From: Iningainema tapete BLCC-T55
GTDB lineage: Bacteria > Cyanobacteriota > Cyanobacteriia > Cyanobacteriales > Nostocaceae
Reading direction: 5' to 3'
NCBI RefSeq assembly: GCF_014698965.1
Contig: NZ_JACXAE010000082.1
Coordinates: 1 to 64,000 of the forward strand
DNA: 64,000 nucleotides
This document shows, one piece after another, positions 9,937 to 18,341 of the stretch. Below the pieces are notes generated by a model. It made no database searches. It was given only the letters and a program-made list of their open reading frames with translations, and had not been told where the DNA came from. The number at the start of each line of letters is the position of its first letter. The first letter of the stretch is position 1. The position numbers and the translations under genes were made by a program.

Positions 9937-10887
9937 TTAATATCTATCATTGGATTCACGATTTTCTGTCCGGTACTTTTCCAATTTTCTAATTGCCATT
10001 AGCAAACTCAACTTCATACGTGTAAAGGCTTCCACCAAACTGCCTACCTCATCGTTGGAAGCTTTCTCAAAATCAGCCGTCATATCACCTGTACTTACAG
10101 CTTCTGCAACGTGGACGACACGTTTAATCGGTCGAACAACATACCGCCTCACCCAAAAGTTACTCACAAAGATAGCGAGTCCAAAAATGATTGTGACAAT
10201 ACTCATCACCATATTCAAAGATTGATTAGCTTTCTGCAAAACTTCACTTGTTGGTACAGAAACAATCTGAGCGCCCAGAACTTCATTTAAATTCCACCCC
10301 ATGCCATTTTTATCGCCATAAATTTTAATCATTTCTTTGGGTGCAACCTCAGGTGTGCTATGACATCTCAAGCAAGTAGCATCAGTTATGATTGAAGGGC
10401 GAGCAACATAAAAGTATTTTTCTCCCGCAAAAGAACGAAATCCTGACGTTTCTTTGAGATTTTTATCTTGAATGAAATTTTGTATAATCTTTTCTTCAAA
10501 ACTATCAGCCCGGTCTTTAATATTAGTGGGATTTAGCATTGCTTCTTTATACAAAAATTCCTCATAGGATTTGTTATTTTTACGTAGAATTTCAAAGACT
10601 CTACGAGACGAATAAGCAGGAACAATTTGTGGTAAAAACGCCTCACTGCTTGTACGTGCTTCCAATTGTGAACTAACTTCACTATTAGTATAATAGCGCA
10701 CAGAGTTGAGAGTTTGTAATAGTAATAAGGTATTGGAAGTGATTTCACTTCGAGCTTTATAATTTAGAGTATTAGCTAAAGCGAAACCACTGAAGGTAAT
10801 TCCTAACACAAATATTAGGAGGAGTATGAGAGTTAGCTTTTGAGCTAATGCTAAATTATTGAGTTTTTCTGAAACTATTCCTAACAT
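9937..10887 (-). CDS. Membrane sensor with Tll0287-like (DUF3365) c-type heme domain and HAMP domain, no output domain
   Basis: The 316-residue protein has an N-terminal membrane helix (about residues 16-38), a roughly 185-residue external domain with one c-type heme motif CLRCH (in ITDATCLRCHSTPEV), a second membrane helix (VMSIVTIIFGLAIFVSNFWV) and a HAMP domain (RRYVVRPIKRVVHVAEAVS, then SNDEVGSLVEAFTRM). It ends about 20 residues after HAMP, without kinase, cyclase or methyl-accepting domain. Tll0287-type domains bind heme and are suspected redox or gas sensors. The ATG has a GAGGAAAT ribosome site. It points away from the neighbouring MFS gene's stop, so a partner output protein is not obvious. 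Confidence 0.8.
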   Translation of the reverse strand: MLGIVSEKLNNLALAQKLTLILLLIFVLGITFSGFALANTLNYKARSEITSNTLLLLQTLNSVRYYTNSEVSSQLEARTSSEAFLPQIVPAYSSRRVFEILRKNNKSYEEFLYKEAMLNPTNIKDRADSFEEKIIQNFIQDKNLKETSGFRSFAGEKYFYVARPSIITDATCLRCHSTPEVAPKEMIKIYGDKNGMGWNLNEVLGAQIVSVPTSEVLQKANQSLNMVMSIVTIIFGLAIFVSNFWVRRYVVRPIKRVVHVAEAVSTGDMTADFEKASNDEVGSLVEAFTRMKLSLLMAIRKLEKYRTENRESNDRY

Positions 10888-10972
10888 ATTTCCTCAAATT
10901 CAATTGCTAAATTAACTGTATTAAGGAGCAAATCTTTTTGATACCTTAGATCTTACATCTCCAACTGATTCA

Positions 10973-10992
10973 CCTTGAACTGAAGTTCAAGG
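10973..10992. repeat. Palindrome CCTTGAACT-GA-AGTTCAAGG
   Basis: Perfect 9-bp arms around GA lie in the 177-bp gap between the sensor gene and the MFS gene. It shares the ACTGAAGT core with the palindrome at 6054-6077. Confidence 0.75.
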
Positions 10993-11064
10993 CTAATAGC
11001 TCAAGTCAGAAGACAGCTGACTAAAAGATGGTGCAAGATGCAAGATGCATCCATGTCGAGTAGT

Positions 11065-12297
11065 TCAAGGTACTAGCACAGCTTTTGATTTTTGCTTCGT
11101 TAATAGTAACCCAAACACTACAACTGTAATTATAGTCAGCGCAACACTAGCATAAAAGACTCCTTGTATTCCCCAAGCACTGTAAGCAATACCTGCAAGT
11201 AACGGACCTATCGCCCTTCCCAATGACTGAACTGTAACATTCAGTGCCATAAATCCAGCCCGGTAGCCTTCTGGGGCAATTTCTGCTAACATTGCTTGCA
11301 ATGTTGGTAAAGCCAAGGCGATAGATGCACCAAATATAATCGAGGGAATTATTAGCAACCAACTGTTATTAATCGCAGGTATAATCAGTAGTGATAAACC
11401 ACACAGAAGAAAACCTGAGATAATCAAGCTTTTTTGTGAAAGCCGACTAGCTAAACGCCCCAACTGAGATGCCACAAAGGAAAAAACTAGTGAGTGACAG
11501 CAGATGATAATACCGATTTCTACTCCTGAAGCATTGAGATGAGTTCCAGCAAAGATGGGGATATAGGTATAGAAAGTACCTAACTCAATGACGAATAAGG
11601 AAAACACTGTAAACAGTAGTGCAAATACTTGAGGATTCTTAATGTTGTGTAAGGTATCTTTGAGATAAATGCTGAAATTCACATTCTCCTCAGTGTTCTT
11701 TTGCTTGCTGGCTACCTTCAGCTTTTGGAAAATTAACAATGCAACAGGAAAGGCTAATACCGATAGTAAAAACGGATATCGCCAGCTTAAACTTCCTAAG
11801 AACCCACCTATGAGAGGATAAATTGTGGCAGCAAAGCCAATCATAGCGGCGTTAAAACCCATTGCACTAGTAAGCATTTTACCACTATATAAATCGCCGA
11901 TGAGAGTGAGTTCTAAAGTCTCTAAACTAGCAGCACCAACACCTGCGAAAAACCGCCACTCCAGTAAGCTGCGAAAATTACTGGCGAACGCACATAATAT
12001 TCCGCCAATCCCAAACACTAGCAAAGAGGGAACAAGAATTTTCTTTCTACCAATACGATCTGCTAATGCTCCAAAAATGAGAGTTCCAACTGTAGTTGGC
12101 ATCAAAAAACTTGTCATCACCAGTCCAATTTGTTCTGGTGGAATATTGAATGATTTTGCAATAGTTGGCATTATGGGATTAATACTAAGTATGCCACTAA
12201 CTGCTATTAACGAGATAGAAACGATTAGTAAAAGATTGGCATCAACCTTGATGCGATCGCTTTTTTTGGTGCTGGTTATTACTAATGATGAAGCCAT
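11065..12297 (-). CDS. MFS transporter, drug-efflux type
   Basis: This 410-residue major facilitator protein has about 12 hydrophobic segments. The loop between helices 2 and 3 carries the MFS signature GALADRIGRKKILVPSL. The N-terminal half has SFLMPTTVGTLIFGALADRIG, and WRFFAGVGAASLETLELTLIG corresponds to the helix 4-5 region of proton-antiporter exporters. The C-terminal half has TVQSLGRAIGPLLAGIAY. The ATG is preceded by AAAGGAGATC, a strong ribosome site. The substrate is unknown. It stands alone on the minus strand and is not clearly in an operon with the acyl-CoA dehydrogenase-like gene 214 bp upstream. Confidence 0.85.
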   Translation of the reverse strand: MASSLVITSTKKSDRIKVDANLLLIVSISLIAVSGILSINPIMPTIAKSFNIPPEQIGLVMTSFLMPTTVGTLIFGALADRIGRKKILVPSLLVFGIGGILCAFASNFRSLLEWRFFAGVGAASLETLELTLIGDLYSGKMLTSAMGFNAAMIGFAATIYPLIGGFLGSLSWRYPFLLSVLAFPVALLIFQKLKVASKQKNTEENVNFSIYLKDTLHNIKNPQVFALLFTVFSLFVIELGTFYTYIPIFAGTHLNASGVEIGIIICCHSLVFSFVASQLGRLASRLSQKSLIISGFLLCGLSLLIIPAINNSWLLIIPSIIFGASIALALPTLQAMLAEIAPEGYRAGFMALNVTVQSLGRAIGPLLAGIAYSAWGIQGVFYASVALTIITVVVFGLLLTKQKSKAVLVP

Positions 12298-12430
12298 TGG
12301 TTTGATCTCCTTTCAATCATCTTGATTTCTGTTTGTCTGCCTTCAATTAATCTGTTGTCGATTAACTACCGGTAGAAAAAGATGATTATGCAGCACCACC
12401 AACAGAGCCAACACATTTTTTTTGAATATT

Positions 12431-12462
12431 TTGTAGAGACGTTGCATGCAACGTCTCTACAA
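12431..12462. repeat. GTAGAGACG-family palindrome, copy 1
   Basis: A perfect 32-nt palindrome with left arm TTGTAGAGACGTTGCA, between the acyl-CoA dehydrogenase-like and MFS genes. It belongs to the nine-copy family described in the findings. Confidence 0.9.
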
Positions 12463-12511
12463 AGGTTAAAAATCGGTTGATCAACTCAATTAACGAGCAA
12501 ATTCAGCAACA

Positions 12512-13708
12512 TTACATAAAATTCACCAAGCCAAGACGCAGTATATCTCGTGTGAAATCACAAGAGTAACCAATCCACGCATCATTGAGCAACTTGCCTG
12601 CTTGACACTCAGTAGTAGTTCCATAACCACCGAAAATCTCCATTGCTGTTTGCGCATTCTTAATTGCCACATCTACCGCAAAAGTCTTAGCTGCTGGTGC
12701 TTTTACAGTAGCAGCAACTTGGGGATTGGTATCAGCAGTGTAAGCTGCATCCCACACCATTAACCGTGCAGCCTGAGTATTCACCATCATGTCTGCTAAT
12801 TTTAATGCTACAGCTTGATGCTCAATTAAGGGTTTTCCCCAACTTACTCGCTGCTTAGCATAATCAAGGGCATACTCATAGGCGGCACGAGCTAAACCTA
12901 CATAAGAAGCCGCCAATCCAATCGCCACTTCCGGAAGCATTCCCAAAAGAACTCCTGCTTGTCCCTCTTGCCCAATTAAATGATCTAAGGGAACTCTGAC
13001 GTTATCTAGGTGAATCTCGGCGTGATGAGAAGGTTTCCAACCAATCATTTCTGTCCTCTTACCAAACGACAAACCAGGCGTATCAGCAGGGACATAGAAC
13101 ATAGACAGACTTTCTCGCATAGGTACATCAAGAGATGTACGTGCTAATATGAAGTACGCATCAGCAATACCACCATTAGTAATCAAACCTGACTTGTTGC
13201 CATAGAGGACGTATGAATCACCATCACGCTGCGCTAACGTCCTCATGCCAATTTTAGAATCGGGAATTGGACAGAAGATGTCGGAAGTAGCTACGTTTGG
13301 CTCACTCTCTGCCGCACTAAATAAATGAGGCGCTCCAGAATTTACGTAAGATAATATTCGCTGACGCTGTTGTTCAGTCCCTCCTCTCGTCACGAACAGA
13401 GACATACTAGCGGTGAGATTAAAGTAGCTACAAGCAATGGTAACATCGGCAGCACCAAGTTCTTCTTGAACCAAAACGAAATCTACACACTTTTTACCCA
13501 TACCACCATACTCTTGTGGTAGCAGTAGGGAAGTAAATCCTAGTTCAGCACCTTTGTGGAACACACCTTTACAAAAATCCCAAGGAGCTATGTTGGGATC
13601 TTTAGACTGATAAATTTTATCGGCATTTGACTTAATCTCGCTTTGAGCAAAGTCACGCGCCTTCTTCTGCAATAAAACCTGTTCTGGAGAGAGACTGAAG
13701 TTAATCAT
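12512..13708 (-). CDS. Acyl-CoA dehydrogenase family flavoprotein
   Basis: The 398-residue protein has the acyl-CoA dehydrogenase fold order: a helical N-terminus (QVLLQKKARDFAQSEIKSNA), LPQEYGGMGKKCVDF, a beta domain around residues 130-240 (GNKSGLITNGGIADAYFILA) and a C-terminal helical domain with RVSWGKPLIEHQAVALKLADM and AMEIFGGYGTTTECQAGKLL. FAD-binding positions look kept. At the place where the usual catalytic base glutamate sits (I-Y-E-G-T), this protein reads G-Y-S-C-D (Ser382), so normal alpha-beta dehydrogenation is doubtful. Relatives with other activities exist, for example flavin monooxygenases and biosynthetic dehydrogenases. Cyanobacteria usually lack a full beta-oxidation pathway and no partner gene is nearby. 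Confidence 0.8.
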   Translation of the reverse strand: MINFSLSPEQVLLQKKARDFAQSEIKSNADKIYQSKDPNIAPWDFCKGVFHKGAELGFTSLLLPQEYGGMGKKCVDFVLVQEELGAADVTIACSYFNLTASMSLFVTRGGTEQQRQRILSYVNSGAPHLFSAAESEPNVATSDIFCPIPDSKIGMRTLAQRDGDSYVLYGNKSGLITNGGIADAYFILARTSLDVPMRESLSMFYVPADTPGLSFGKRTEMIGWKPSHHAEIHLDNVRVPLDHLIGQEGQAGVLLGMLPEVAIGLAASYVGLARAAYEYALDYAKQRVSWGKPLIEHQAVALKLADMMVNTQAARLMVWDAAYTADTNPQVAATVKAPAAKTFAVDVAIKNAQTAMEIFGGYGTTTECQAGKLLNDAWIGYSCDFTRDILRLGLVNFM

Positions 13709-13726
13709 AATTTATATAGGATGAAT

Positions 13727-13757
13727 TGTAGAGACGTTCCGCCGGAACGTCTCTACA
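13727..13757. repeat. GTAGAGACG-family palindrome, copy 2
   Basis: The 15-nt arms TGTAGAGACGTTCCG / CGGAACGTCTCTACA surround a central C. It lies just upstream of the acyl-CoA dehydrogenase-like start. Confidence 0.9.
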
Positions 13758-14010
13758 GGAGGTTTAATGAGAAATTACGGGTTATTAATTAAGAATTATA
13801 CTGATTATTCTGCGATTACTTTAAGTGTTTAAGGTTGCTAACCGTAGATAATAATTTTGCTCTTCTCAAGGAAGATAATTATTGATTTATAAGGGTTTGA
13901 GTCTCTTTTGATCACATAATAAGTAGCAAAAAGGAAAAAAAGATGTCAAAATTACAGATAAAAAAGTCAATTGCGTATTATCAATCACGCCCAAATAGGA
14001 GAATTGTGTG

Positions 14011-14775
14011 ATGCTGGAAAATCATTGGGATACAACTCTGTATGAAGGCAAACATGCCTTTGTGTGGCAATACGGACAAGAATTAATTCAGTTATTATCT
14101 CCACAACCAGGAGAGCAGATTTTAGATTTAGGTTGTGGTACAGGACAGTTGACTGCAAAAATTGTGGAAGCAGGCGCTGTAGTTTTGGGGATTGATGCTG
14201 ATGCAAAGATGATCGAAACAGCAAAACAAAACTATCCCCAGTTTGAATTTGCGATCGCCGATGCTAGAGAATTTCACGCAGATGAAGATTTTGATGCCGT
14301 TTTTTCCAACGCAGTACTGCATTGGATTCCCGAAGCAGAGGCAGTAATTGGTTGTATTTACCAATCTCTCAAAAAAGGTGGACGTTTTGTCGCAGAATTT
14401 GGTGGTAAGGGAAATGTTTTGAATATTACACAGGCACTTTCTAGTGTTTTGGCAGAAATCGGTTTTAAATCACCTGAAGTACTGCGTCCTTGGTACTTTC
14501 CTAGTATAGGCGAGTACACAACTAAATTAGAGCAGCACGGATTTGATGTTCGCTATGCAGTTTTATTTGATCGTCCCACACCATTAGAAGATGGAGATGT
14601 GGGCATGGCAAATTGGATTCGGATGTTTGCCAGCAGATTTTTATCAGAATTATCTGCTGAACAACAAAGTTCTGTGGTTCAAGCAGTGGAGGAGCGCTTA
14701 AAACCAACGCTATATCAAGATGGTAATTGGATCGCTGATTATCGCAGAATCCGTGTGGTTGCCATTAAGCTTTAA
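14011..14775 (+). CDS. Class I SAM-dependent methyltransferase
   Basis: The protein has 254 residues from ATG; the codon before it is a GTG that could also start. Motif I is ILDLGCGTGQLTAKIVEAGA, followed by VLGIDADAKMIETAKQNYP, IADAREFHADEDFDAVFSNA and AVLHWI. This pattern is close to the trans-aconitate/ubiquinone-type Methyltransf_11 group. An AGGAGA ribosome site lies 8 nt upstream. The substrate is unknown. Its stop codon overlaps that of the convergent DUF760 gene, sharing TTAA. Confidence 0.85.
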   Translation: MLENHWDTTLYEGKHAFVWQYGQELIQLLSPQPGEQILDLGCGTGQLTAKIVEAGAVVLGIDADAKMIETAKQNYPQFEFAIADAREFHADEDFDAVFSNAVLHWIPEAEAVIGCIYQSLKKGGRFVAEFGGKGNVLNITQALSSVLAEIGFKSPEVLRPWYFPSIGEYTTKLEQHGFDVRYAVLFDRPTPLEDGDVGMANWIRMFASRFLSELSAEQQSSVVQAVEERLKPTLYQDGNWIADYRRIRVVAIKL

Positions 14776-15098
14776 CTTTCATCTGTATGCGCTGCTGCTT
14801 GTAAAGATTTTTCAAATCCCACTAGCTGTTCGGCATTACGCAAGAAGTAGCCATTAATCATTGCGGCAATCAGAAGCTTTCCTAGATTTTCACGACTAGT
14901 GGTAACCAATACGCCAAAATGCTCTGAAGGTAAAGTACCTAGCATTGACACTATGGTTCGCTCCATCACCTGAGGTACTTCAGAGCTAATGGGTTTAGAT
15001 AGTTGGGAAATCATCTCCGGACTCATGGATTGGATGTACTCCCACAACAAATTGCGATTTGACGCATCATCAAAAAATTCTCGGGTTTGATTTGACAT
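14772..15098 (-). CDS. DUF760 family protein
   Basis: A 108-residue cytoplasmic helical protein of the cyanobacterial/plastid DUF760 family. The recognisable core is LLWEYIQSMSPEMISQLSKP, VPQVMERTIVSMLGTLPSEHF, and VLVTTSRENLGKLLIAAMIN ending GYFLRNAEQL. The molecular function is not known. The length is usual for the single-domain form. It converges with the methyltransferase gene, and their stop codons overlap. Confidence 0.75.
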   Translation of the reverse strand: MSNQTREFFDDASNRNLLWEYIQSMSPEMISQLSKPISSEVPQVMERTIVSMLGTLPSEHFGVLVTTSRENLGKLLIAAMINGYFLRNAEQLVGFEKSLQAAAHTDES

Positions 15099-15215
15099 AT
15101 TACTAATCTTTAATTTTTATAAACAAACCACCATTGCTTAATAAATAAGCTTTGGCGGTTTTGAGATTATATTGATTTGTGCCAAAGACAAGCCTTATTT
15201 GTTTATTCCTTTCTA

Positions 15216-15485
15216 CTAAGCAGATCTCCGAGCAAAAGAGTACCAAATGAAGATAGCAATTAAGGCTCCAACTACTGCTAGAGCTACACCAGGAATACTG
15301 AGGGAGGCACCCGTTAGGGCTAGTCTTCCAGTACTGAAAAATACACCTAAAGTTCCACCAATAAATGCACCAATGATTCCTAATATCATTGTGGAAAGAA
15401 ATCCACCACCTTGATGACCTGGATAAATAGCTTTGGCGATCGCACCAGCAATAAGACCTAACACTAACCAAGCAAGCAGATCCAT
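15216..15485 (-). CDS. GlsB/YeaQ/YmgE-type small membrane protein
   Basis: An 89-residue, glycine-rich membrane protein with the transglycosylase-associated (GlsB/YeaQ/YmgE) pattern: LLAWLVLGLIAGAIAKAIYP, GGGFLSTMILGIIGAFIGG and a third segment, IPGVALAVVGALIAIFIWYS. Relatives are induced by general stress; the mechanism is unknown. A strong AAGGAGATAAAAT region precedes the ATG. It is probably a single-gene unit. Confidence 0.85.
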   Translation of the reverse strand: MDLLAWLVLGLIAGAIAKAIYPGHQGGGFLSTMILGIIGAFIGGTLGVFFSTGRLALTGASLSIPGVALAVVGALIAIFIWYSFARRSA

Positions 15486-15578
15486 TATTTTATCTCCTTT
15501 TGATCGCTGTCTTTCACTGACATTATTTAGTATATCCCTCGTCCCACAATAAATTCATCTTTCATGAGAGATATTTTA

Positions 15579-15612
15579 AGATCCCCGACAACTTTTACGA
15601 AGCCGGGGATCT
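15579..15612. terminator. AGATCCCCG hairpin, possible bidirectional terminator or repeat
   Basis: The arms AGATCCCCG / CGGGGATCT enclose a 16-nt loop that includes the TTACGA stop of the pseudogene. The same repeat in opposite orientation lies at 30877-30910, so it is at least partly a dispersed element. Confidence 0.6.
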
Positions 15613-16001
15613 GTCTGTGTTTGTTACCTTTCTAAACAATAAAGCCAAAAATGTATATCTGTAGTTATTCCAGTTGATTGGTTTATCTACACAGTTTGGA
15701 ATACCTCTATACTTTTCTAAAACCAAGTTATGTTCTTGAGCCACATTAATTAACTGTGCAACATCTGTTCGACCAAATATTCTCCAATCTAATCCAAAGG
15801 GTTGGATACGATTATCAACATCTAACAGTCGCCACAGCCTAAATCGACAATGAGAGAGTGGCGATCGCTAGTTTCAATTGCTTGTTTAAGCAGGAGGTGA
15901 TCCCAATTCTTGTGTACATCTAAATGGAGTGGTAGATTTAGACTTTGGATTTCCTGCTTTGCAGACAGAATCTCTTGCCAGTTTTGTAGAACCTTAATCA
16001 C
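15595..16001 (-). pseudogene. Frameshifted methyltransferase-like remnant
   Basis: Reading the minus strand from GTG at 16001 gives VIKVLQNWQEILSAKQEIQ, then HLDVHKNWDHLLLKQAIE and a motif I-like LIVDLGCG. The frame is then lost at about 15835. Continuation in another frame reads RLLDVDNRIQPFGLDWRIFG, TDVAQLINVAQEHNLVLEKY and YRYTFLALLFRKV before a TAA. The pieces fit a small SAM-dependent methyltransferase that lost its reading frame just after the SAM-binding glycine motif. At about 130 residues it is also short for such an enzyme, so an internal deletion is likely. Confidence 0.65.
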
Positions 16002-16039
16002 GCTAAAGTAATTACAATATTGTATTCTTTTGATTAAGA

Positions 16040-17359
16040 ATGTTTTACATCAAGCTACTGAATAAGACTAAAAAAATATTACAAAAATTAAAAGTACCCA
16101 TAGGAATATTTTTGGCAGTACTATGGGGTATTATTCTCCTGTTTAACCAGCCAGGGTTATCGCAGCAACCTGTTGTCCTAAATTTGCTGATGACGGCACC
16201 AGATGCCCAACCGTGGAAACAAGGCTTAATTAAAGACTTTGAGGGCAAAAATCCAGGTATTCGCATCAATATTATAGAAGGTCCCAATGCCACTAACTTG
16301 CTAGAAGACCTTTACACCTCAGCTTTCATTTTGGGTGATTCTCCTTATGACTTAGTCAATATGGACGTGATTTGGTTGCCCAAATTTGCCGCAGCAGGAT
16401 GGTTATTGGATTTAAGCGATCGCATTACCCCACAAGAGTTGACAGCATTTTCACACATTGATGTAGAAGGGGGGCGTTACGAAGGCAAACTTTATCGCAT
16501 CCCCGTGCGTAGCGACGTAGGAGTATTCTATTACCGTACAGACTTACTCAAAGAAGCACAATTACCACCACCAAAAACCTTTACAGATTTGCTGAAAATG
16601 TCCCAAACATTGCAAAAACAAGGCAAGGCTAATTGGGGATACATTTGGCAAGGGCGTCAATATGAAGGATTGGTAGCAATGTTTGTGGAAGTACTCGAAG
16701 GCTTTGGCGGTTTTTGGGTAAATCCGCAAACTTTAGAAGTAGGATTAGATCAAAGCGAAACATTAAAAGCGATCGCCTTTCTTAAAGATACAATTTCTCG
16801 TGGCGTTTCTCCGGCTGGAGTCACAACCTACCAAGAAGAAGAAACCAGACGTATATTTCAAAGTGGGCAAGCAGCATTTTTACGGAGTTGGCCCTATCTT
16901 TGGCCCCTAGCAAACCAACCAGATTCCCCCATTAATGGTAAGATCGCTATTCAACCAATGGTGGGAAGCAACGGTAAACCAGGAGGAGCATGTTTAGGCG
17001 GTTGGGGTTTAGGAATTGCCAAAACCTCAAAACATCCAGAAGAAGCCTGGAAAGCAATTCAATATCTTACATCAGAAGAAGCACAGCGTCAACTTATTTT
17101 AAATGCAGGCTTTGTACCCAGTAGACGCTCATTGTTTACAGATCCGCAAATTGTCGCCAAATACCCTCATTACCCCCAATTATTACAGATAGTACAGCAA
17201 GCAGTCCTACGTCCACCCATCGCCCAATATGCCCAAGCGTCTGATATCTTACAACGCTACTTGAGTGCTGCACTAACAAATAACATGACTCCCGAACAAG
17301 CCATGAAAGCTGCAGCTGACGAAACCAGGCGTTTGTTAGCCGCAGGGAATAAACAATGA
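16040..17359 (+). CDS. Extracellular solute-binding protein of a CUT1 sugar ABC transporter
   Basis: This 439-residue family 1 binding protein should capture a sugar or similar osmolyte outside the plasma membrane and pass it to the two permeases downstream. An N-terminal hydrophobic anchor (IGIFLAVLWGIILLFNQ) is followed by the mature domain with VVLNLLMTAPDAQPWKQGL, YRIPVRSDVGVFYYRTDLL, RIFQSGQAAFLRSWPYLWPL and GGACLGGWGLGIAKTS, all typical of MalE/GgtB-like proteins. There is no lipobox cysteine. An 85-bp gap holding a palindrome separates it from the first permease gene. Maltose, trehalose or glucosylglycerol are possible ligands; the sequence does not decide. Confidence 0.88.
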   Translation: MFYIKLLNKTKKILQKLKVPIGIFLAVLWGIILLFNQPGLSQQPVVLNLLMTAPDAQPWKQGLIKDFEGKNPGIRINIIEGPNATNLLEDLYTSAFILGDSPYDLVNMDVIWLPKFAAAGWLLDLSDRITPQELTAFSHIDVEGGRYEGKLYRIPVRSDVGVFYYRTDLLKEAQLPPPKTFTDLLKMSQTLQKQGKANWGYIWQGRQYEGLVAMFVEVLEGFGGFWVNPQTLEVGLDQSETLKAIAFLKDTISRGVSPAGVTTYQEEETRRIFQSGQAAFLRSWPYLWPLANQPDSPINGKIAIQPMVGSNGKPGGACLGGWGLGIAKTSKHPEEAWKAIQYLTSEEAQRQLILNAGFVPSRRSLFTDPQIVAKYPHYPQLLQIVQQAVLRPPIAQYAQASDILQRYLSAALTNNMTPEQAMKAAADETRRLLAAGNKQ

Positions 17360-17373
17360 GTATAGGGGGATGG

Positions 17374-17404
17374 TGTAGAGACGCTCCGGCGGAGCGTCTC
17401 TACA
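17374..17404. repeat. GTAGAGACG-family palindrome, copy 3
   Basis: The arms TGTAGAGACGCTCCG / CGGAGCGTCTCTACA surround a central G, between the binding-protein and first permease genes. In the transcript it would form a strong stem and could give unequal expression of the two genes. Confidence 0.9.
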
Positions 17405-17444
17405 GGTAATTACGGTTTCTAATCCAAAATCTAAAATTATTGAC

Positions 17445-18341
17445 ATGCATACAATCCGAAGTCGAGAACAGCGTACAGCGTGGATTTTGTTAATCCCCGC
17501 ACTACTGCTACTGCTGTTTGTATTTGGCTACCCTATATCTCGTGCTTTTTGGTTAAGTTTGTTTACACAAAATTTGGGAACAAAACTGCAACCTGTGTTT
17601 TCTGGTTTAGATAATTATACGCGAATTGTGGGTGATGGTCGTTTCTGGCAAAGTTTCTGGACAACAACTGTATTTACCGTAGTATCTGCGATTTGTGAGT
17701 TGCTGCTGGGACTTTTAATTGCTCTGGTTCTTAATCAACGCTTTTCTTTTCGTGGTGTGGTGCGTACTACTGCTATATTACCTTGGGCTTTGCCTACTGC
17801 TTTGATTGGTTTGGCTTGGGCGTGGATTTTTAACGATCAATTCGGGGTTGTTAATGATATTTTGTTGCGGCTGGGTTTGATTAAGACTGGGATTAATTGG
17901 TTGGGGGAACCAACGCTAGCTTTGATTGCGGTAATCTGTGCTGATGTGTGGAAGACTACCCCGTTTATTAGTATTTTGTTGTTGGCTGGTTTGCAGTCGA
18001 TTTCGCCTGATTTGTATGAGGCTCATGCTATTGATGGTGCTAGTTCTTGGCAAAGTTTTCGCAAAATTACTTTACCTCTTTTGCTGCCGCAAATTCTGAT
18101 TGCTGTGTTGTTTCGGTTTGCTCAGGCTTTTGGCATTTTTGATTTGATTGCTGTGATGACTGGGGGTGGTCCTGGTGGTGCAACTGAGGTGGTGTCGCTG
18201 TATATATATAGTACTGTGATGCGTTATTTGGATTTTGGTTATGGTGCTGCTTTGGTGGTTTGTACTTTTGTTTTGTTGATTGTGGCTGTGGCGATCGCGT
18301 TTGTGTTTTTGCGGGGGTTGCGTGTGAGGAGGGGGGTGTGA
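17445..18341 (+). CDS. Sugar ABC transporter permease, MalF-like
   Basis: The 298-residue inner-membrane protein has six hydrophobic segments. It carries the binding-protein-dependent transport signature EAHAIDGASSWQSFRKITLP, which forms the coupling loop that contacts the ATPase. The first helix is AWILLIPALLLLLFVFGYP. It is the first of a permease pair; its stop codon overlaps the next gene's GTG start by 4 nt (GTGA), so the two are translationally coupled. The coding strand becomes very rich in T and G compared with the binding-protein gene upstream. Confidence 0.9.
   Translation: MHTIRSREQRTAWILLIPALLLLLFVFGYPISRAFWLSLFTQNLGTKLQPVFSGLDNYTRIVGDGRFWQSFWTTTVFTVVSAICELLLGLLIALVLNQRFSFRGVVRTTAILPWALPTALIGLAWAWIFNDQFGVVNDILLRLGLIKTGINWLGEPTLALIAVICADVWKTTPFISILLLAGLQSISPDLYEAHAIDGASSWQSFRKITLPLLLPQILIAVLFRFAQAFGIFDLIAVMTGGGPGGATEVVSLYIYSTVMRYLDFGYGAALVVCTFVLLIVAVAIAFVFLRGLRVRRGV

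Noticed and set aside
18260..18337. Upstream start of the MalG-like permease
   Set aside because: This part reads MalF coding sequence in another frame. The GTG at 18338 with GGAGGGGGG and the GTGA overlap is much better.
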